Shown here piece after piece: positions 55,864 to 64,000 of a DNA stretch of 64,000 nt. Source of the stretch: Rheinheimera sp. MM224 (GTDB taxonomy: Bacteria; Pseudomonadota; Gammaproteobacteria; Enterobacterales; Alteromonadaceae); NCBI RefSeq assembly GCF_947090785.1, contig NZ_OX352320.1:3275001-3339000 (forward strand), given 5' to 3'. A model generated the notes under the pieces. That model searched no databases and was not told the origin of the DNA. It saw nothing but the letters and a program-made list of their open reading frames with translations. The translations under genes were made by a program, and so were the position numbers. How positions within the stretch are numbered: position 1 is the first letter of the stretch; each line of letters begins with the position of its first letter.

Positions 55864-56915
55864 TGCTGAAACTGTATAGCAATCAGCTTGCTGCACAGTT
55901 ACAAAAAAACCTGGCACCTGTGTATCTGGTGTTTGGTGAAGAGCCGCTGCAAAAGCAGGAAAGCATTGATTTAATTCGAGCTGCTGCAAAAAAGCACGGC
56001 TTTGATGAACGGCAAAGTTACAGCTGGGACAATAGTTTCAGCTGGAACGACTTTCTGATGGAATTAAATAACTTATCTTTATTTTCGCCCCGTCGTGTGT
56101 TTGAGCTGGAACTACCGGCGAAGTTGCCGACAGGCGCAAGCGACTTATTAAAACAACTGCCTTCTTTAGTGCATCCGGATTTAATTCTGGTGTTACATGC
56201 CGCCAAAAATGCCAATGATTATGCAAAATCCGCCTGGTTTAAAACTTTAGCGGAACAAGCAGTACAAGTGCAGTTTTATCCGCTGGACGATCAGCAATTT
56301 CAGCGTTGGTTACAGCAACGTGCCTCTGCACTTAAGCTGCATTTAACCCCAGATGCCATTACCTTAATGCAGCATCACTGTGCCGGTAATTTATTGGCAG
56401 CAGCACAGGAACTGGAAAAACTGGGGTTAAGTCTGGTCAGTGGTTCTGTCGATGCTGAACTTCTGGAACAGCATTTAGCCGACCAGTCGCACTTTTCAGT
56501 GTTTCAATTGGTAGATGCTTTGCTGTCAGGTCAAGGTAACGAAGCTTTGCACCGGCTTGACCGTTTATTACAGCAGGACACAGAGCCTGTGATTATTGCC
56601 TGGCAGTTGCAAAAAGAAGTCACTACGTTGATGCAAATGCATTTGGCACAACAGCAAGGTAAACCGCTGGCAGATTTTTTCAAAAAGAATGCGATTTGGC
56701 CTAAACGCCAGCCTATGTATCAGACCGCTGTGTCGCGTTTACCTGCCAAATGGCTGGGTTATGTACAACAGGAACTGGCCGCCTTTGATCGCGCTTTTAA
56801 ATCCGGCGCTTTAAGCTGCCCTGAACTGGCTTTGGCGCATTTAGTCAGTTTATTGGTCAGCCCTGTCTCCAAAGTATTTTCATTGCAGCAACGTTATGCC
56901 GACTTCACGCCCTGA
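55863..56915 (+). CDS. holA: DNA polymerase III subunit delta
   Basis: 350 residues. N-terminal segment APVYLVFGEEPLQKQESIDL and DNSFSWNDFLMELNNLSLFS, then FELELPAKLPTG, are typical of HolA. It is the wrench subunit of the clamp loader that opens the beta clamp. The gene overlaps lptE by one base and nadD by 20, indicating tight coupling. Confidence 0.96.
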   Translation: MLKLYSNQLAAQLQKNLAPVYLVFGEEPLQKQESIDLIRAAAKKHGFDERQSYSWDNSFSWNDFLMELNNLSLFSPRRVFELELPAKLPTGASDLLKQLPSLVHPDLILVLHAAKNANDYAKSAWFKTLAEQAVQVQFYPLDDQQFQRWLQQRASALKLHLTPDAITLMQHHCAGNLLAAAQELEKLGLSLVSGSVDAELLEQHLADQSHFSVFQLVDALLSGQGNEALHRLDRLLQQDTEPVIIAWQLQKEVTTLMQMHLAQQQGKPLADFFKKNAIWPKRQPMYQTAVSRLPAKWLGYVQQELAAFDRAFKSGALSCPELALAHLVSLLVSPVSKVFSLQQRYADFTP

Positions 56916-57558
56916 TCGTGCTTTTGCCGTATTTGGCGGCACTTTTGACCCCATACATCTGGCGCATGTAGCCTGCGCACAGTACGTGTTAACACATTGT
57001 GCTGTGCGTGAAGTGCAACTAATGCCCTGCCACCTTCCCGCTCATCGCGCCAGTCCGGGCGTTAGTGCAAAACACAGAGCTGCGATGGTACAAATCGCAA
57101 TTGAGCATATTCAGGGTGTGTCTCTTCAGCCACTGGAGCTGAATAAACATAGCCCTTCGTACACTGTCGATAGTTTGCGTTTACTGCGTGAACAGTATCC
57201 ACGTGGCGGCTTGTTATTCGTGATGGGTATGGATTCATTGGCTTATTTTAAACAATGGCATCAGTGGCAGAGCATTTTGCAGCTGGCGCATCTGGTGGTC
57301 TGTCAAAGACCCGGCAGTACAGCCGAAGATGGTGATTGTCCGGTGCTGCTGCAGCAATTCGGCACAAACTCTCTGCAAGATCTGCATTTACTGGACTCTG
57401 GTAAAATTATGCTGCTGGATAACCCTCCTTTAGATCTGAGCGCAACCCGGGTTCGGGCCTTACTGGAAAAAAACCAGCAAAGCAGCGAACTAAATCAGCT
57501 GATACCAGCCGAAGTGCTGCAGTATATAAAAACAGAAAGGCTGTACAGCGGCATATAA
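56896..57558 (+). CDS. nadD: Nicotinate-nucleotide adenylyltransferase
   Basis: 220 residues, starting inside the end of holA. The nucleotidyltransferase motif FGGTFDPIHLAHV and the C-terminal LSATRVRALLE (ISSTxxR-type) are present, along with FVMGMDSLAYFKQWHQW. It makes deamido-NAD from nicotinate mononucleotide and ATP. Confidence 0.96.
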   Translation: MPTSRPDRAFAVFGGTFDPIHLAHVACAQYVLTHCAVREVQLMPCHLPAHRASPGVSAKHRAAMVQIAIEHIQGVSLQPLELNKHSPSYTVDSLRLLREQYPRGGLLFVMGMDSLAYFKQWHQWQSILQLAHLVVCQRPGSTAEDGDCPVLLQQFGTNSLQDLHLLDSGKIMLLDNPPLDLSATRVRALLEKNQQSSELNQLIPAEVLQYIKTERLYSGI

Positions 57559-57610
57559 GATCAAAACAAAAAGTGTTAACATGTCGCGTTTTTAGATCCC
57601 GGAGTTAAAA

Positions 57611-57931
57611 GTGCAAGCACAAGAGTTATTAGCCTTCGTCCTCGACAAGCTGGACGACATGAAAGCCAAGGATATCGTCAGTCTGGATGTCAGAGAAAAA
57701 TCCAATGTGACAGATTCCATGGTGATCTGCTCAGGCACCTCAAACCGTCATACCCGTTCTATCGCCGATCATCTGGCCAAAGAAGCTAAAAAAGCTGGCA
57801 TCAGTGTGTTAGGTATTGAAGGTTCTGGTTCAGGTGAATGGGTACTGATTGATTTGGGTGAAGTCATTGCCCATGTTATGCAGGAAGAAAGCCGCAGTTT
57901 TTACCAGTTAGAGAAACTCTGGAGCGTTTAA
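57611..57931 (+). CDS. rsfS: Ribosomal silencing factor RsfS
   Basis: 106 residues from a GTG start with GGAG 7 bases upstream. The family core is evident: [33 protein letters not shown], and [20 protein letters not shown]. RsfS binds ribosomal protein L14 and blocks subunit joining under starvation. rlmH starts 4 bases after its stop. Confidence 0.96.
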   Translation: MQAQELLAFVLDKLDDMKAKDIVSLDVREKSNVTDSMVICSGTSNRHTRSIADHLAKEAKKAGISVLGIEGSGSGEWVLIDLGEVIAHVMQEESRSFYQLEKLWSV

Positions 57932-57935
57932 CGGC

Positions 57936-58406
57936 ATGAAGTTAATGCTGATTGCAGTCGGCACCAAAATGCCTGATTGGGTCACTACGGCTTATGAAGA
58001 ATATGCCCGTCGTTTTCCGCGTGATTTACCACTGGACTTGATTGAAATTCCGGCTGGTAAACGCGGGAAAAATGCGGACATTAAACGTATTCTGGAAACC
58101 GAAGGCGAAAAAATGCTGGCCGCTGTGCCCAAAGGCGCCCGCATTATTACGCTGGAGGTGGAAGGTGCCAACTGGAGTAGTCCACAACTGGCACAAAAAC
58201 TGACCCAATGGCAAATGGATGGTCGTGATGTCTGTTTATTGGTGGGCGGTCCTGAAGGCCTAGCTCCAGCTTGCATAGCTGCGAGTGAAGGCAAATGGTC
58301 GTTATCAGCTCTGACCATGCCACACCCTATGGTTCGGGTGGTATTGGCAGAAAGCTTGTACCGCGCCTGGAGCATTAGTACGAATCACCCTTACCATCGC
58401 GAATGA
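57936..58406 (+). CDS. rlmH: 23S rRNA (pseudouridine1915-N3)-methyltransferase
   Basis: 156 residues, the usual length. SPOUT knot signature [17 protein letters not shown] and the C-terminal [20 protein letters not shown] followed by HRE are conserved. The last codons and stop (CATCGCGAATGA) have a near copy (AACCGCGAATAA) 145 bases further on, next to mrdA, part of the duplicated junction. Confidence 0.96.
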   Translation: MKLMLIAVGTKMPDWVTTAYEEYARRFPRDLPLDLIEIPAGKRGKNADIKRILETEGEKMLAAVPKGARIITLEVEGANWSSPQLAQKLTQWQMDGRDVCLLVGGPEGLAPACIAASEGKWSLSALTMPHPMVRVVLAESLYRAWSISTNHPYHRE

Positions 58407-58408
58407 CC

Positions 58409-58561
58409 ATGATGAAGCAGCTCCCATCCATTCAAACAGGCGCCACACAAAACCAGCTATTTCATCAAAAGGCCTGGTTTGATTTTGCTAAGGCACTGAT
58501 TTGTGGGAGTATCAACACCACCCCGCTCTCTCTTTATGTAACCGCGAATAACCATGATTAA
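58409..58561 (+). CDS. 50-codon ORF: diverged copy of the mrdA 5' end
   Basis: It starts 2 bases after the rlmH stop and overlaps the mrdA ATG by 8 bases. The peptide MKQLPSIQTGATQNQLFHQK and the following AWFDFAKALICGS align without gaps with the first 36 residues of PBP2 (IKKRPSIQDPAAESQMFNQR, ALFGFAVVLICFC). Similarity ends there, then an unrelated stretch leads to CTCTCTTTATGT and a second rlmH-like tail. It may be a remnant of the former mrdA, and if translated it could couple ribosomes onto mrdA. Confidence 0.7.
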   Translation: MMKQLPSIQTGATQNQLFHQKAWFDFAKALICGSINTTPLSLYVTANNHD

Positions 58562-60428
58562 AAAACGCCCGTCCATTCAGGATCCAGCAGCCGAAAGCCA
58601 GATGTTTAATCAAAGGGCTTTGTTTGGTTTTGCCGTAGTACTGATTTGTTTTTGTGTGGTGGTATTTAATCAATACAAGTTACAGGTGGTAATGCACGAG
58701 CACTATATGACCCGTGCAGATGGTAACCGCATTAAACTTATTCCACAGCCGCCAAATCGCGGCTTGATTTATGACCGCAACGGCATTTTATTAGCGGAAA
58801 ACCGCCCTATTCATTCAGTTGAACTTATTCCAGAACAAGTAAAAAACATTCCTGAAACTCTGGCTGAGATTGCCCGCCTGATTGAAATTACACCAGAGCG
58901 CCAGCAGGAATTTTTAAAAGAAGTGAAGTACCACAGACGTTTTGTCAGCATAGCCGTTAAAGAGCATCTGACCGAGCAGGAAGTGGCTATTATTGCGGTG
59001 AATCAACACAGACTAACTGGCGTTACTTTAGAAGCGCGTTTAACCCGGCATTATCCTTTTGGCGAGTTGTTCACTCATGCTTTAGGTTATATCGGCAAGA
59101 TTAATGCTAAAGAACTGGCAAAGCTGGAGGAAGAAGGCGTCAGCGCTAATTATGCGGCCAGCCGGGATATAGGCAAAATTGGTCTTGAGCGTTTTTACGA
59201 AAGCCAGTTGCATGGCCAGGTGGGTTTTGAGCAGGTGGAAGTGAATAACAGAGGCAGGGTGATCCGTATTCTGGACTCTAAACCTGCCACTTCAGGCGAT
59301 GATTTAATCTTGTCTATCGATATGAGCCTGCAGTTAAAAGCTCAGGAGCTGATTGGCGAAAACCGTGGCGCTATAGTAGCCATGGACCCACGTGATGGTG
59401 CTGTTTTAGCCTTTTACAGTAATCCAAGCTATGACCCGAATTTATTTGTACACGGCATCAGCGGTAAAAACTACCGTGAACTGCTGAATTCCCCTGACCG
59501 TCCACTGGTAAACCGTGTCACTCAGGGGGTGTATCCACCGGCTTCTACTATTAAGCCTCATATGGCTGTACTGGGACTAGAAAACGGCACTGTGACAGAA
59601 CAAACCCGTATAGCGGATCCTGGCTTTTATAAATTACCTAATTACAGTCGGGCTTATCGCGACCACATTAAATGGGGTCATGGCTGGGTTGATGTCTACA
59701 CTGCAATTACTAAAAGCTGTGACACTTATTTTTATGATTTAGCAGTGAAACTCGGTATAGATCGAATTTATGACTACATGAAAAAGTTTGGCTTTGGCTC
59801 CCGCACAGGCATAGATGTGATGGAAGAGAGCGCAGGTCTGATGCCATCTAAAGAATGGAAAAGAGCCAGACACAAACAAAGCTGGTATCCAGGCGATACG
59901 GTGTCCTTGGGTATAGGCCAAAGTTACTGGAGCGTAACTCCTATGCAACTTGCGTTGTCAACTGCGATTCTGGTGAACGATGGTCAACGACCTACACCGC
60001 ATATGGGTCGTTACTTCCGCAGCCAGGGCCAGGACACTAGTCTGATAGCACCGTTGCAAACCGCGATGGAAGTGAAAGATCACAATAACTGGCGTATTGC
60101 CAAAGAAGCTATGCGCCAGACCGTTATGGTTCAGGGTGGTACAGGTTTTAATGCCTTTAAAGGCATCAGTTACAGCGCTGCTGGTAAATCAGGTACAGCT
60201 CAGGTCATTAATATGGCTGCCAACCAAAAGTACAATGCAAATGCTATTAAAGAAATCCACCGGGATAATGCGATGTTTATCGCTTACGCTCCGGCAGAAA
60301 ACCCAAGCATTCTGGTGACTGTAGCTTTAGAAAACGCCGGTGGCGGTGGTGCCAACGCTGGTCCTATAGCCCGTAAAATGATGGACCACTACTTTACCCG
60401 TCAAAGTGCTGCGGGAGCACAACCATGA
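58554..60428 (+). CDS. mrdA: Penicillin-binding protein 2 (peptidoglycan transpeptidase)
   Basis: 624 residues. One N-terminal membrane helix (about 21-41), a pedestal/dimerisation domain (about 60-235) with RGLIYDRNGILLAENRP, and a transpeptidase domain with the three penicillin-binding motifs: YPPASTIKP (SxxK), KSCDT (SxN position) and AGKSGTAQ (KTG type). It cross-links peptidoglycan for rod-shaped growth together with RodA. The N-terminal start has a diverged copy upstream and its C-terminal [11 protein letters not shown] is repeated three more times downstream, so the gene is flanked by scars on both sides. Confidence 0.97.
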   Translation: MIKKRPSIQDPAAESQMFNQRALFGFAVVLICFCVVVFNQYKLQVVMHEHYMTRADGNRIKLIPQPPNRGLIYDRNGILLAENRPIHSVELIPEQVKNIPETLAEIARLIEITPERQQEFLKEVKYHRRFVSIAVKEHLTEQEVAIIAVNQHRLTGVTLEARLTRHYPFGELFTHALGYIGKINAKELAKLEEEGVSANYAASRDIGKIGLERFYESQLHGQVGFEQVEVNNRGRVIRILDSKPATSGDDLILSIDMSLQLKAQELIGENRGAIVAMDPRDGAVLAFYSNPSYDPNLFVHGISGKNYRELLNSPDRPLVNRVTQGVYPPASTIKPHMAVLGLENGTVTEQTRIADPGFYKLPNYSRAYRDHIKWGHGWVDVYTAITKSCDTYFYDLAVKLGIDRIYDYMKKFGFGSRTGIDVMEESAGLMPSKEWKRARHKQSWYPGDTVSLGIGQSYWSVTPMQLALSTAILVNDGQRPTPHMGRYFRSQGQDTSLIAPLQTAMEVKDHNNWRIAKEAMRQTVMVQGGTGFNAFKGISYSAAGKSGTAQVINMAANQKYNANAIKEIHRDNAMFIAYAPAENPSILVTVALENAGGGGANAGPIARKMMDHYFTRQSAAGAQP

Positions 60429-60532
60429 GCTTACAAAAAGATCTGAACTACAAGGCTGCAGAACCCAAAAGCCATCTTGATGGACCTCTCTTTATGTTTA
60501 CCCGTCAAAGCGCTGCGGGAGCACAACCATGA
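60425..60532 (+). CDS. Coupled 35-residue chimeric ORF, unit 1
   Basis: Starts in the ATGA that ends mrdA, 7 bases after GGGAG. The peptide [20 protein letters not shown] then PLFM resembles the RodA N terminus ([18 protein letters not shown]), and its last 11 residues [11 protein letters not shown] repeat the PBP2 C terminus. It ends in ATGA, opening unit 2. Whether the peptide is stable or has any role is unknown. Confidence 0.6.
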   Translation: MSLQKDLNYKAAEPKSHLDGPLFMFTRQSAAGAQP

Positions 60533-60636
60533 GCTTACAAAAAGATCTGAACTACAAGGCTGCAGAACCCAAAAGCCATCTTGATGGACCTCTCTTTATG
60601 TTTACCCGTCAAAGCGCTGCGGGAGCACAACCATGA
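60529..60636 (+). CDS. Coupled 35-residue chimeric ORF, unit 2
   Basis: Same peptide as unit 1, in the next reading frame because the unit length (104) is not a multiple of three. Start and stop both lie in ATGA overlaps with the neighbouring ORFs. Confidence 0.6.
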   Translation: MSLQKDLNYKAAEPKSHLDGPLFMFTRQSAAGAQP

Positions 60637-60740
60637 GCTTACAAAAAGATCTGAACTACAAGGCTGCAGAACCCAAAAGCCATCTTGATGGACCTCTCTT
60701 TATGTTTACCCGTCAAAGTGCGGCAGGAGCTCAACCATGA
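60633..60740 (+). CDS. Coupled 35-residue chimeric ORF, unit 3
   Basis: Same peptide again; the last 11 codons use the diverged fourth tail (AGTGCGGCAGGAGCTCAACC) and the stop overlaps the rodA ATG at 60737. Ribosomes that finish mrdA would need four successive re-initiations to reach rodA. Confidence 0.6.
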   Translation: MSLQKDLNYKAAEPKSHLDGPLFMFTRQSAAGAQP

Positions 60741-61852
60741 CCTTGCTAAAAGATCCGAGCCATAAAGGTTTTTTGGCTAAATTACATTTGGACGGTCCAT
60801 TGTTTGCTGGCCTGCTGGCCTTGTGCTGCACAGGTCTTTTTGTACTCTACAGTGCAAGCGGTCAGCATTGGGACATGATGGCTGCACACAGCACCCGTTT
60901 ACTTATTGCCTTTGGTGCCATGTTATTACTGGCTCAGGTGAAACCTCAGACCTTTAGCTTTTGGGCCGTACCGTTGTTTTTAGCGGGTACAGCTATGCTG
61001 GTGATGGTGCTGGCATTTGGTCATATAGGCAAAGGCGCACAACGTTGGCTGGACTTAGGTTTTATGAAGTTTCAGCCTTCAGAAGTGATGAAACTGGCTG
61101 TGCCTATGGCTGTCGCCTGGTATGTATCTTCTCACCCTTTGCCATTGAAGTTTAAGCACTTGATTATTGGTTTTATCATGTGCGCCATCCCTACTGTGCT
61201 GATACAACAACAACCGGATTTAGGCACCTCAATTCTGATTTTTGTCGCCGGGGTTTTTGTGCTTTTTTTAGGTGGTATGAGCTGGCGAATTATTACCGCC
61301 ATCGCCATGATTATTCCGGTAGCGTCTTATACGATGTGGTTGTTTTTTATGCACGACTACCAAAAGCGCCGGGTACTGACTTTTTTAAATCCTGAGAGTG
61401 ACCCGCTTGGCTCGGGTTATCATATTATTCAGTCAAAAATTGCCATAGGTTCAGGTGGTTTTGAAGGTAAAGGCTGGATGCATGGCACCCAGTCACAGCT
61501 GGAGTTTTTACCTGAACGTCATACTGACTTTATATTTTCGGTGTTCAGTGAAGAGCTGGGCATGATAGGTGTGTTATTTTTGCTGGCCTTGTATGCCTTT
61601 ATTATTGCCCGTGGTTTGATTATCGCCAGCCGTGCACAGGACAACTTCAGTAAACTGCTGGCAGGCAGCATTACTCTGACATTCTTTGTCTACGTGTTCG
61701 TTAACATTGGTATGGTATCAGGCTTGTTACCAGTGGTCGGCGTGCCTCTGCCTTTGATTAGCTACGGTGGGACATCCATGGTTACACTGATGGCTGGTTT
61801 TGGTATTCTAATGTCAATCAGCACCCATAAACGACTTTTAGCTCAGCAGTAG
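60737..61852 (+). CDS. rodA: Rod shape-determining SEDS glycosyltransferase
   Basis: 371 residues with about ten membrane helices. SEDS family segments: [34 protein letters not shown], and the C-terminal [20 protein letters not shown]. RodA polymerises glycan strands with PBP2 in the elongasome. The start ATG overlaps the stop of the last repeat ORF; AGGAG from the fourth mrdA tail is its Shine-Dalgarno. The first 23 residues differ from the rodA-like heads in the repeats. Confidence 0.97.
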   Translation: MTLLKDPSHKGFLAKLHLDGPLFAGLLALCCTGLFVLYSASGQHWDMMAAHSTRLLIAFGAMLLLAQVKPQTFSFWAVPLFLAGTAMLVMVLAFGHIGKGAQRWLDLGFMKFQPSEVMKLAVPMAVAWYVSSHPLPLKFKHLIIGFIMCAIPTVLIQQQPDLGTSILIFVAGVFVLFLGGMSWRIITAIAMIIPVASYTMWLFFMHDYQKRRVLTFLNPESDPLGSGYHIIQSKIAIGSGGFEGKGWMHGTQSQLEFLPERHTDFIFSVFSEELGMIGVLFLLALYAFIIARGLIIASRAQDNFSKLLAGSITLTFFVYVFVNIGMVSGLLPVVGVPLPLISYGGTSMVTLMAGFGILMSISTHKRLLAQQ

Positions 61853-61861
61853 AAAGAATCA

Positions 61862-62863
61862 ATGATAAAAAAAATAAGCGCTTTATGTTGTACTCTGATG
61901 CTGGCTTCCTGTTCACAAACACCAGAGCCAAAATCAGCAGCCACTGAAACCAGCCCTGGTTGGGAAGAGCCAAACAAAGGCCGTTACTCACAAGCAACAG
62001 ACAGTCACCCGACTCGTCTGCCGACCTTGTTGGAGATGACCGATCCAGAACCCCGTGCAGAAGCCTTAAGCCGCGGTGGTAATAAACCTTATAATATTTA
62101 TGGCGTGGACTATTCACCCCGTACCGACCTGATGGAATACAAAGAAAGTGGCATTGCCTCCTGGTATGGTCATAAGTTTCATGGTCATCTGACCTCCAAT
62201 GGTGAAACTTATAATGTATTTGCCATGTCTGCTGCACATAAAACCTTGCCTTTACCGTCTTATGTCAGGGTCACCAACCTCGACAACGGTAAATCCGCCG
62301 TGGTACGGGTGAACGATCGTGGCCCTTTTCATAACGACAGAGTGATCGACTTATCTTATTCTGCCGCTTATAAAATTGGCATGATGGGCAAAGGTACAGC
62401 CCGTGTTCAGGTGGAACTGTTAGCCTCGCCAGCCATGACCAGTCAGGAAAGTTATGCCATGGGTTTAGGCAGCAGAGGTAATCAGTTTGAAGAAACGACC
62501 ATAGCCTCTAACCCGGCAGGACCTAGACCAGGTAGTGTTGCAGCCCCTGTTGCAGCTGTGGCTTCTGCACCAGTACGCTCAGCTCCAGCGGCGGCAGTAT
62601 CTGCCCCTGTATCCACTGCCAGCAAAGTGACAGGCTGTTTTATTCAACTGGTCGCCAGCAGTAACAGAGAAAAACTACAAAAGCTAGGTGCAGATCTGCA
62701 GCAGCAATGGTCAGTCTCTACACAAATTAATGATGGCAACGGAATTTTCCGGTTATTGGCAGGTCCAATGCCATCAGCGGCCGAAGCGAACAGCTGGCTG
62801 GAACGTTTTAAAAGTGCCGATTATCCGTCGGCTTATATTACAGATAAAAAAAGCTGTGGTTAA
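61862..62863 (+). CDS. rlpA: Septal ring lytic transglycosylase RlpA
   Basis: 333 residues. Lipoprotein signal with lipobox LASC. The double-psi beta-barrel (about 95-185) shows GIASWYGHKFHGHLTSNGE, with the catalytic-type Glu, and VVRVNDRGPFHNDRVIDLS with the Asp. An Ala/Pro/Val-rich linker (about 215-255) leads to a C-terminal SPOR domain (about 258-330) that binds denuded glycans at the septum. It begins 9 bases after rodA. Confidence 0.94.
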   Translation: MIKKISALCCTLMLASCSQTPEPKSAATETSPGWEEPNKGRYSQATDSHPTRLPTLLEMTDPEPRAEALSRGGNKPYNIYGVDYSPRTDLMEYKESGIASWYGHKFHGHLTSNGETYNVFAMSAAHKTLPLPSYVRVTNLDNGKSAVVRVNDRGPFHNDRVIDLSYSAAYKIGMMGKGTARVQVELLASPAMTSQESYAMGLGSRGNQFEETTIASNPAGPRPGSVAAPVAAVASAPVRSAPAAAVSAPVSTASKVTGCFIQLVASSNREKLQKLGADLQQQWSVSTQINDGNGIFRLLAGPMPSAAEANSWLERFKSADYPSAYITDKKSCG

Positions 62864-62920
62864 AACCACGGTTGATTTCGTTTAAGAATGAACACAGCTC
62901 AACAACATAAGAAAGGTCTC

Positions 62921-64000
62921 ATGAATACGTACTCCAGAATTTTTATTGCTTGCTCCTTTGGTGTTGCCAGTTTTTTAGCAGCCGGACAAACAGCCCCACT
63001 AACCGCAGCGCAAATGACGCCGCAACCGCCCGAAGTGAATGCCAAAGGCTACATTCTGATTGATTACCATACAGGTGCAGTGCTGGCCGAAGGTAATGCG
63101 GATGAGCCACTGGCTCCTGCCAGTCTGACCAAAATGATGACCAGCTACATCATTGGTACAGAAATCAAAAACGGCACCATTAAGCCAACAGATCCTGTAA
63201 CTATTACTGAGAACGCCTGGGCTAAACAGTATTCAGACTCTTCAAAAATGTTTATCGAAGTGGGTGAAACCATCAGCGTTGAAGAATTAAACCGTGGCAT
63301 TATTATTCAATCAGGCAACGACGCTTGTGTGGCTATGGCCGAACATATAGCGGGCACTGAAGGCGCCTTTGTTGAACTGATGAACGCCCATGCCGTACGT
63401 TTAGGCATGGACAATACCAATTTTGCCAACGCCCATGGTTTGCCGGATGAAAGCCAGCGCACCACAGCTCGTGATATGTCGAAATTATCGGTTGCCCTTA
63501 TTCGCGACACACCGGACGAATATAAAATTTACTCAGAAAAAGAGTATGTATTTAACGGCATCAAACAATACAACCGTAACGGCTTATTGTGGGATAAAAG
63601 CCTGAATGTAGATGGTATCAAAACAGGCCATACCTCAGAAGCGGGCTACAGCCTGATCACTTCTGCAACCAAAGACGATATGCGCTTAATCTCTGTGGTC
63701 ATGGGCACAGACAGCGCAAAAATCCGTGAAGCAGAAAACAAAAAGTTATTGACCTATGGCTTTCGCTTTTTCGAAACGTTTTCTCCGTATAAAGCAGGTG
63801 AAAAGTTTGCTGAACAACGTGTATGGCAAGGCACTAAAGAAATCATCACGTTAGGTGTACTGGCAGAAACCCCTATTACCCTGCAACGTAATCAACGTAA
63901 AGATTTAAAAGCCGACTTTAAATTGAATCAGGAATTAATTGCCCCCATATCTAAGGGTCAGGTACTGGGTACTGTTTACCTAAAGTTAGGTGACAAAGAT
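62921..64000 (+). CDS. dacA: D-alanyl-D-alanine carboxypeptidase (PBP5/6 type), 3' end outside window
   Basis: 360 codons are present and the frame is still open at the right edge. AAAGG precedes the ATG. Signal peptide about 1-21. Penicillin-binding motifs: APASLTKMM (SxxK), IQSGNDACVAMAEH (SxN), and GIKTGHTSEAGY (KTG). From about residue 290 the PBP5_C beta-rich domain begins. It trims the terminal D-Ala from pentapeptides. It follows rlpA by 57 bases in the usual gammaproteobacterial order. Confidence 0.95.
   Translation, partial: MNTYSRIFIACSFGVASFLAAGQTAPLTAAQMTPQPPEVNAKGYILIDYHTGAVLAEGNADEPLAPASLTKMMTSYIIGTEIKNGTIKPTDPVTITENAWAKQYSDSSKMFIEVGETISVEELNRGIIIQSGNDACVAMAEHIAGTEGAFVELMNAHAVRLGMDNTNFANAHGLPDESQRTTARDMSKLSVALIRDTPDEYKIYSEKEYVFNGIKQYNRNGLLWDKSLNVDGIKTGHTSEAGYSLITSATKDDMRLISVVMGTDSAKIREAENKKLLTYGFRFFETFSPYKAGEKFAEQRVWQGTKEIITLGVLAETPITLQRNQRKDLKADFKLNQELIAPISKGQVLGTVYLKLGDKD

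Larger units (their letters stand above)
60393..60740 (+). repeat. Tandem array of 104-bp units spanning the mrdA-rodA junction
   Basis: Units begin at TTTACCCGTCAAAG: 60393, 60497, 60601, with a partial fourth at 60705. Units 1-3 differ at one position (AAAGTGC against AAAGCGC); the fourth is more diverged (GTGCGGCAGGAGCTCAACC) and runs into the true rodA. Each unit contains the last 11 codons of mrdA, a GGGAG Shine-Dalgarno, an ATGA overlap, and a 24-codon rodA-like start ending CTCTCTTTATG. Confidence 0.97.

Noticed and set aside
60393..60740. Regular repeats that could suggest a CRISPR array
   Set aside because: The 104-bp units are contiguous with no unique spacers and are clearly made of mrdA and rodA sequence.

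Overview
The window reads as chromosome of a free-living gammaproteobacterium of the Alteromonadales/Chromatiales type. Protein style, gene order and the large signalling complement look most like Rheinheimera or a near relative; the genus is an inference. Two conserved housekeeping blocks anchor it: miaB-phoH-ybeY-corC-lnt (28.4-33.9 kb) and leuS-lptE-holA-nadD-rsfS-rlmH-mrdA-rodA-rlpA-dacA (52.8-64.0 kb, right edge cut inside dacA). In enterobacteria these blocks lie close together. Here about 19 kb of accessory genes separates them.

Layout. 0-5.8 kb: tail of a GGDEF protein, an AraC regulator, a CheY-like receiver, hopJ followed by a decayed hopJ 3' fragment, an EF-hand-like protein, a VOC protein, and a receiver-PP2C phosphatase with its STAS partner. 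5.9-10.7 kb: alkylation repair pair (Ada/AlkA fusion plus Ogt), pirin, mtnN and a CobD/CbiB-like protein. 10.8-15.3 kb: a 1501-residue sensor joining a propeller, Y_Y_Y, PAS, GGDEF and EAL domains. 15.3-17.8 kb: four small hypothetical genes on the minus strand, each ending at an attC-like site, with no integrase in view, so a CALIN-type cassette cluster. 18-25 kb: EamA exporter, a RidA-like periplasmic protein and a MacAB-type ABC efflux operon. 25.7-27.4 kb: a run of consecutive perfect hairpins beside an IS110-family (IS1111 group) element with 13-bp subterminal inverted repeats and room for a bridge RNA. 27.4-28.1 kb: leuE. 34-52.6 kb: PhoD phosphatase, chemoreceptor, a large GlyGly-CTERM-type surface protein, a GH3/ACT/DoxX operon, EF-hand protein, YjjG, a Lon-family protease, a YbeL-like zinc ribbon protein, a serine hydrolase and a LysE exporter interrupted at an A7 run.

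The most unusual structure is around mrdA (PBP2). Between mrdA and rodA lie three tandem 104-bp units. Each carries the end of mrdA, a Shine-Dalgarno sequence and a rodA-like start, and so encodes a 35-residue chimeric peptide ORF. The ORFs are chained by ATGA overlaps from the mrdA stop through to the rodA start. On the other side of mrdA, directly after rlmH, lies a diverged copy of the mrdA 5' end as a 50-codon ORF that overlaps the mrdA start. The same 12-mer, CTCTCTTTATGT, occurs at the edge of both structures. Together these look like scars of replacement or amplification of the PBP2 gene. The hopJ fragment near 1.8 kb may be a smaller case of the same kind.

Functionally the right block couples translation (leuS, rsfS, rlmH), outer-membrane LPS assembly (lptE), replication (holA), NAD synthesis (nadD) and cell elongation and peptidoglycan maturation (mrdA, rodA, rlpA, dacA). 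The left part is dominated by signalling and stress or repair genes.
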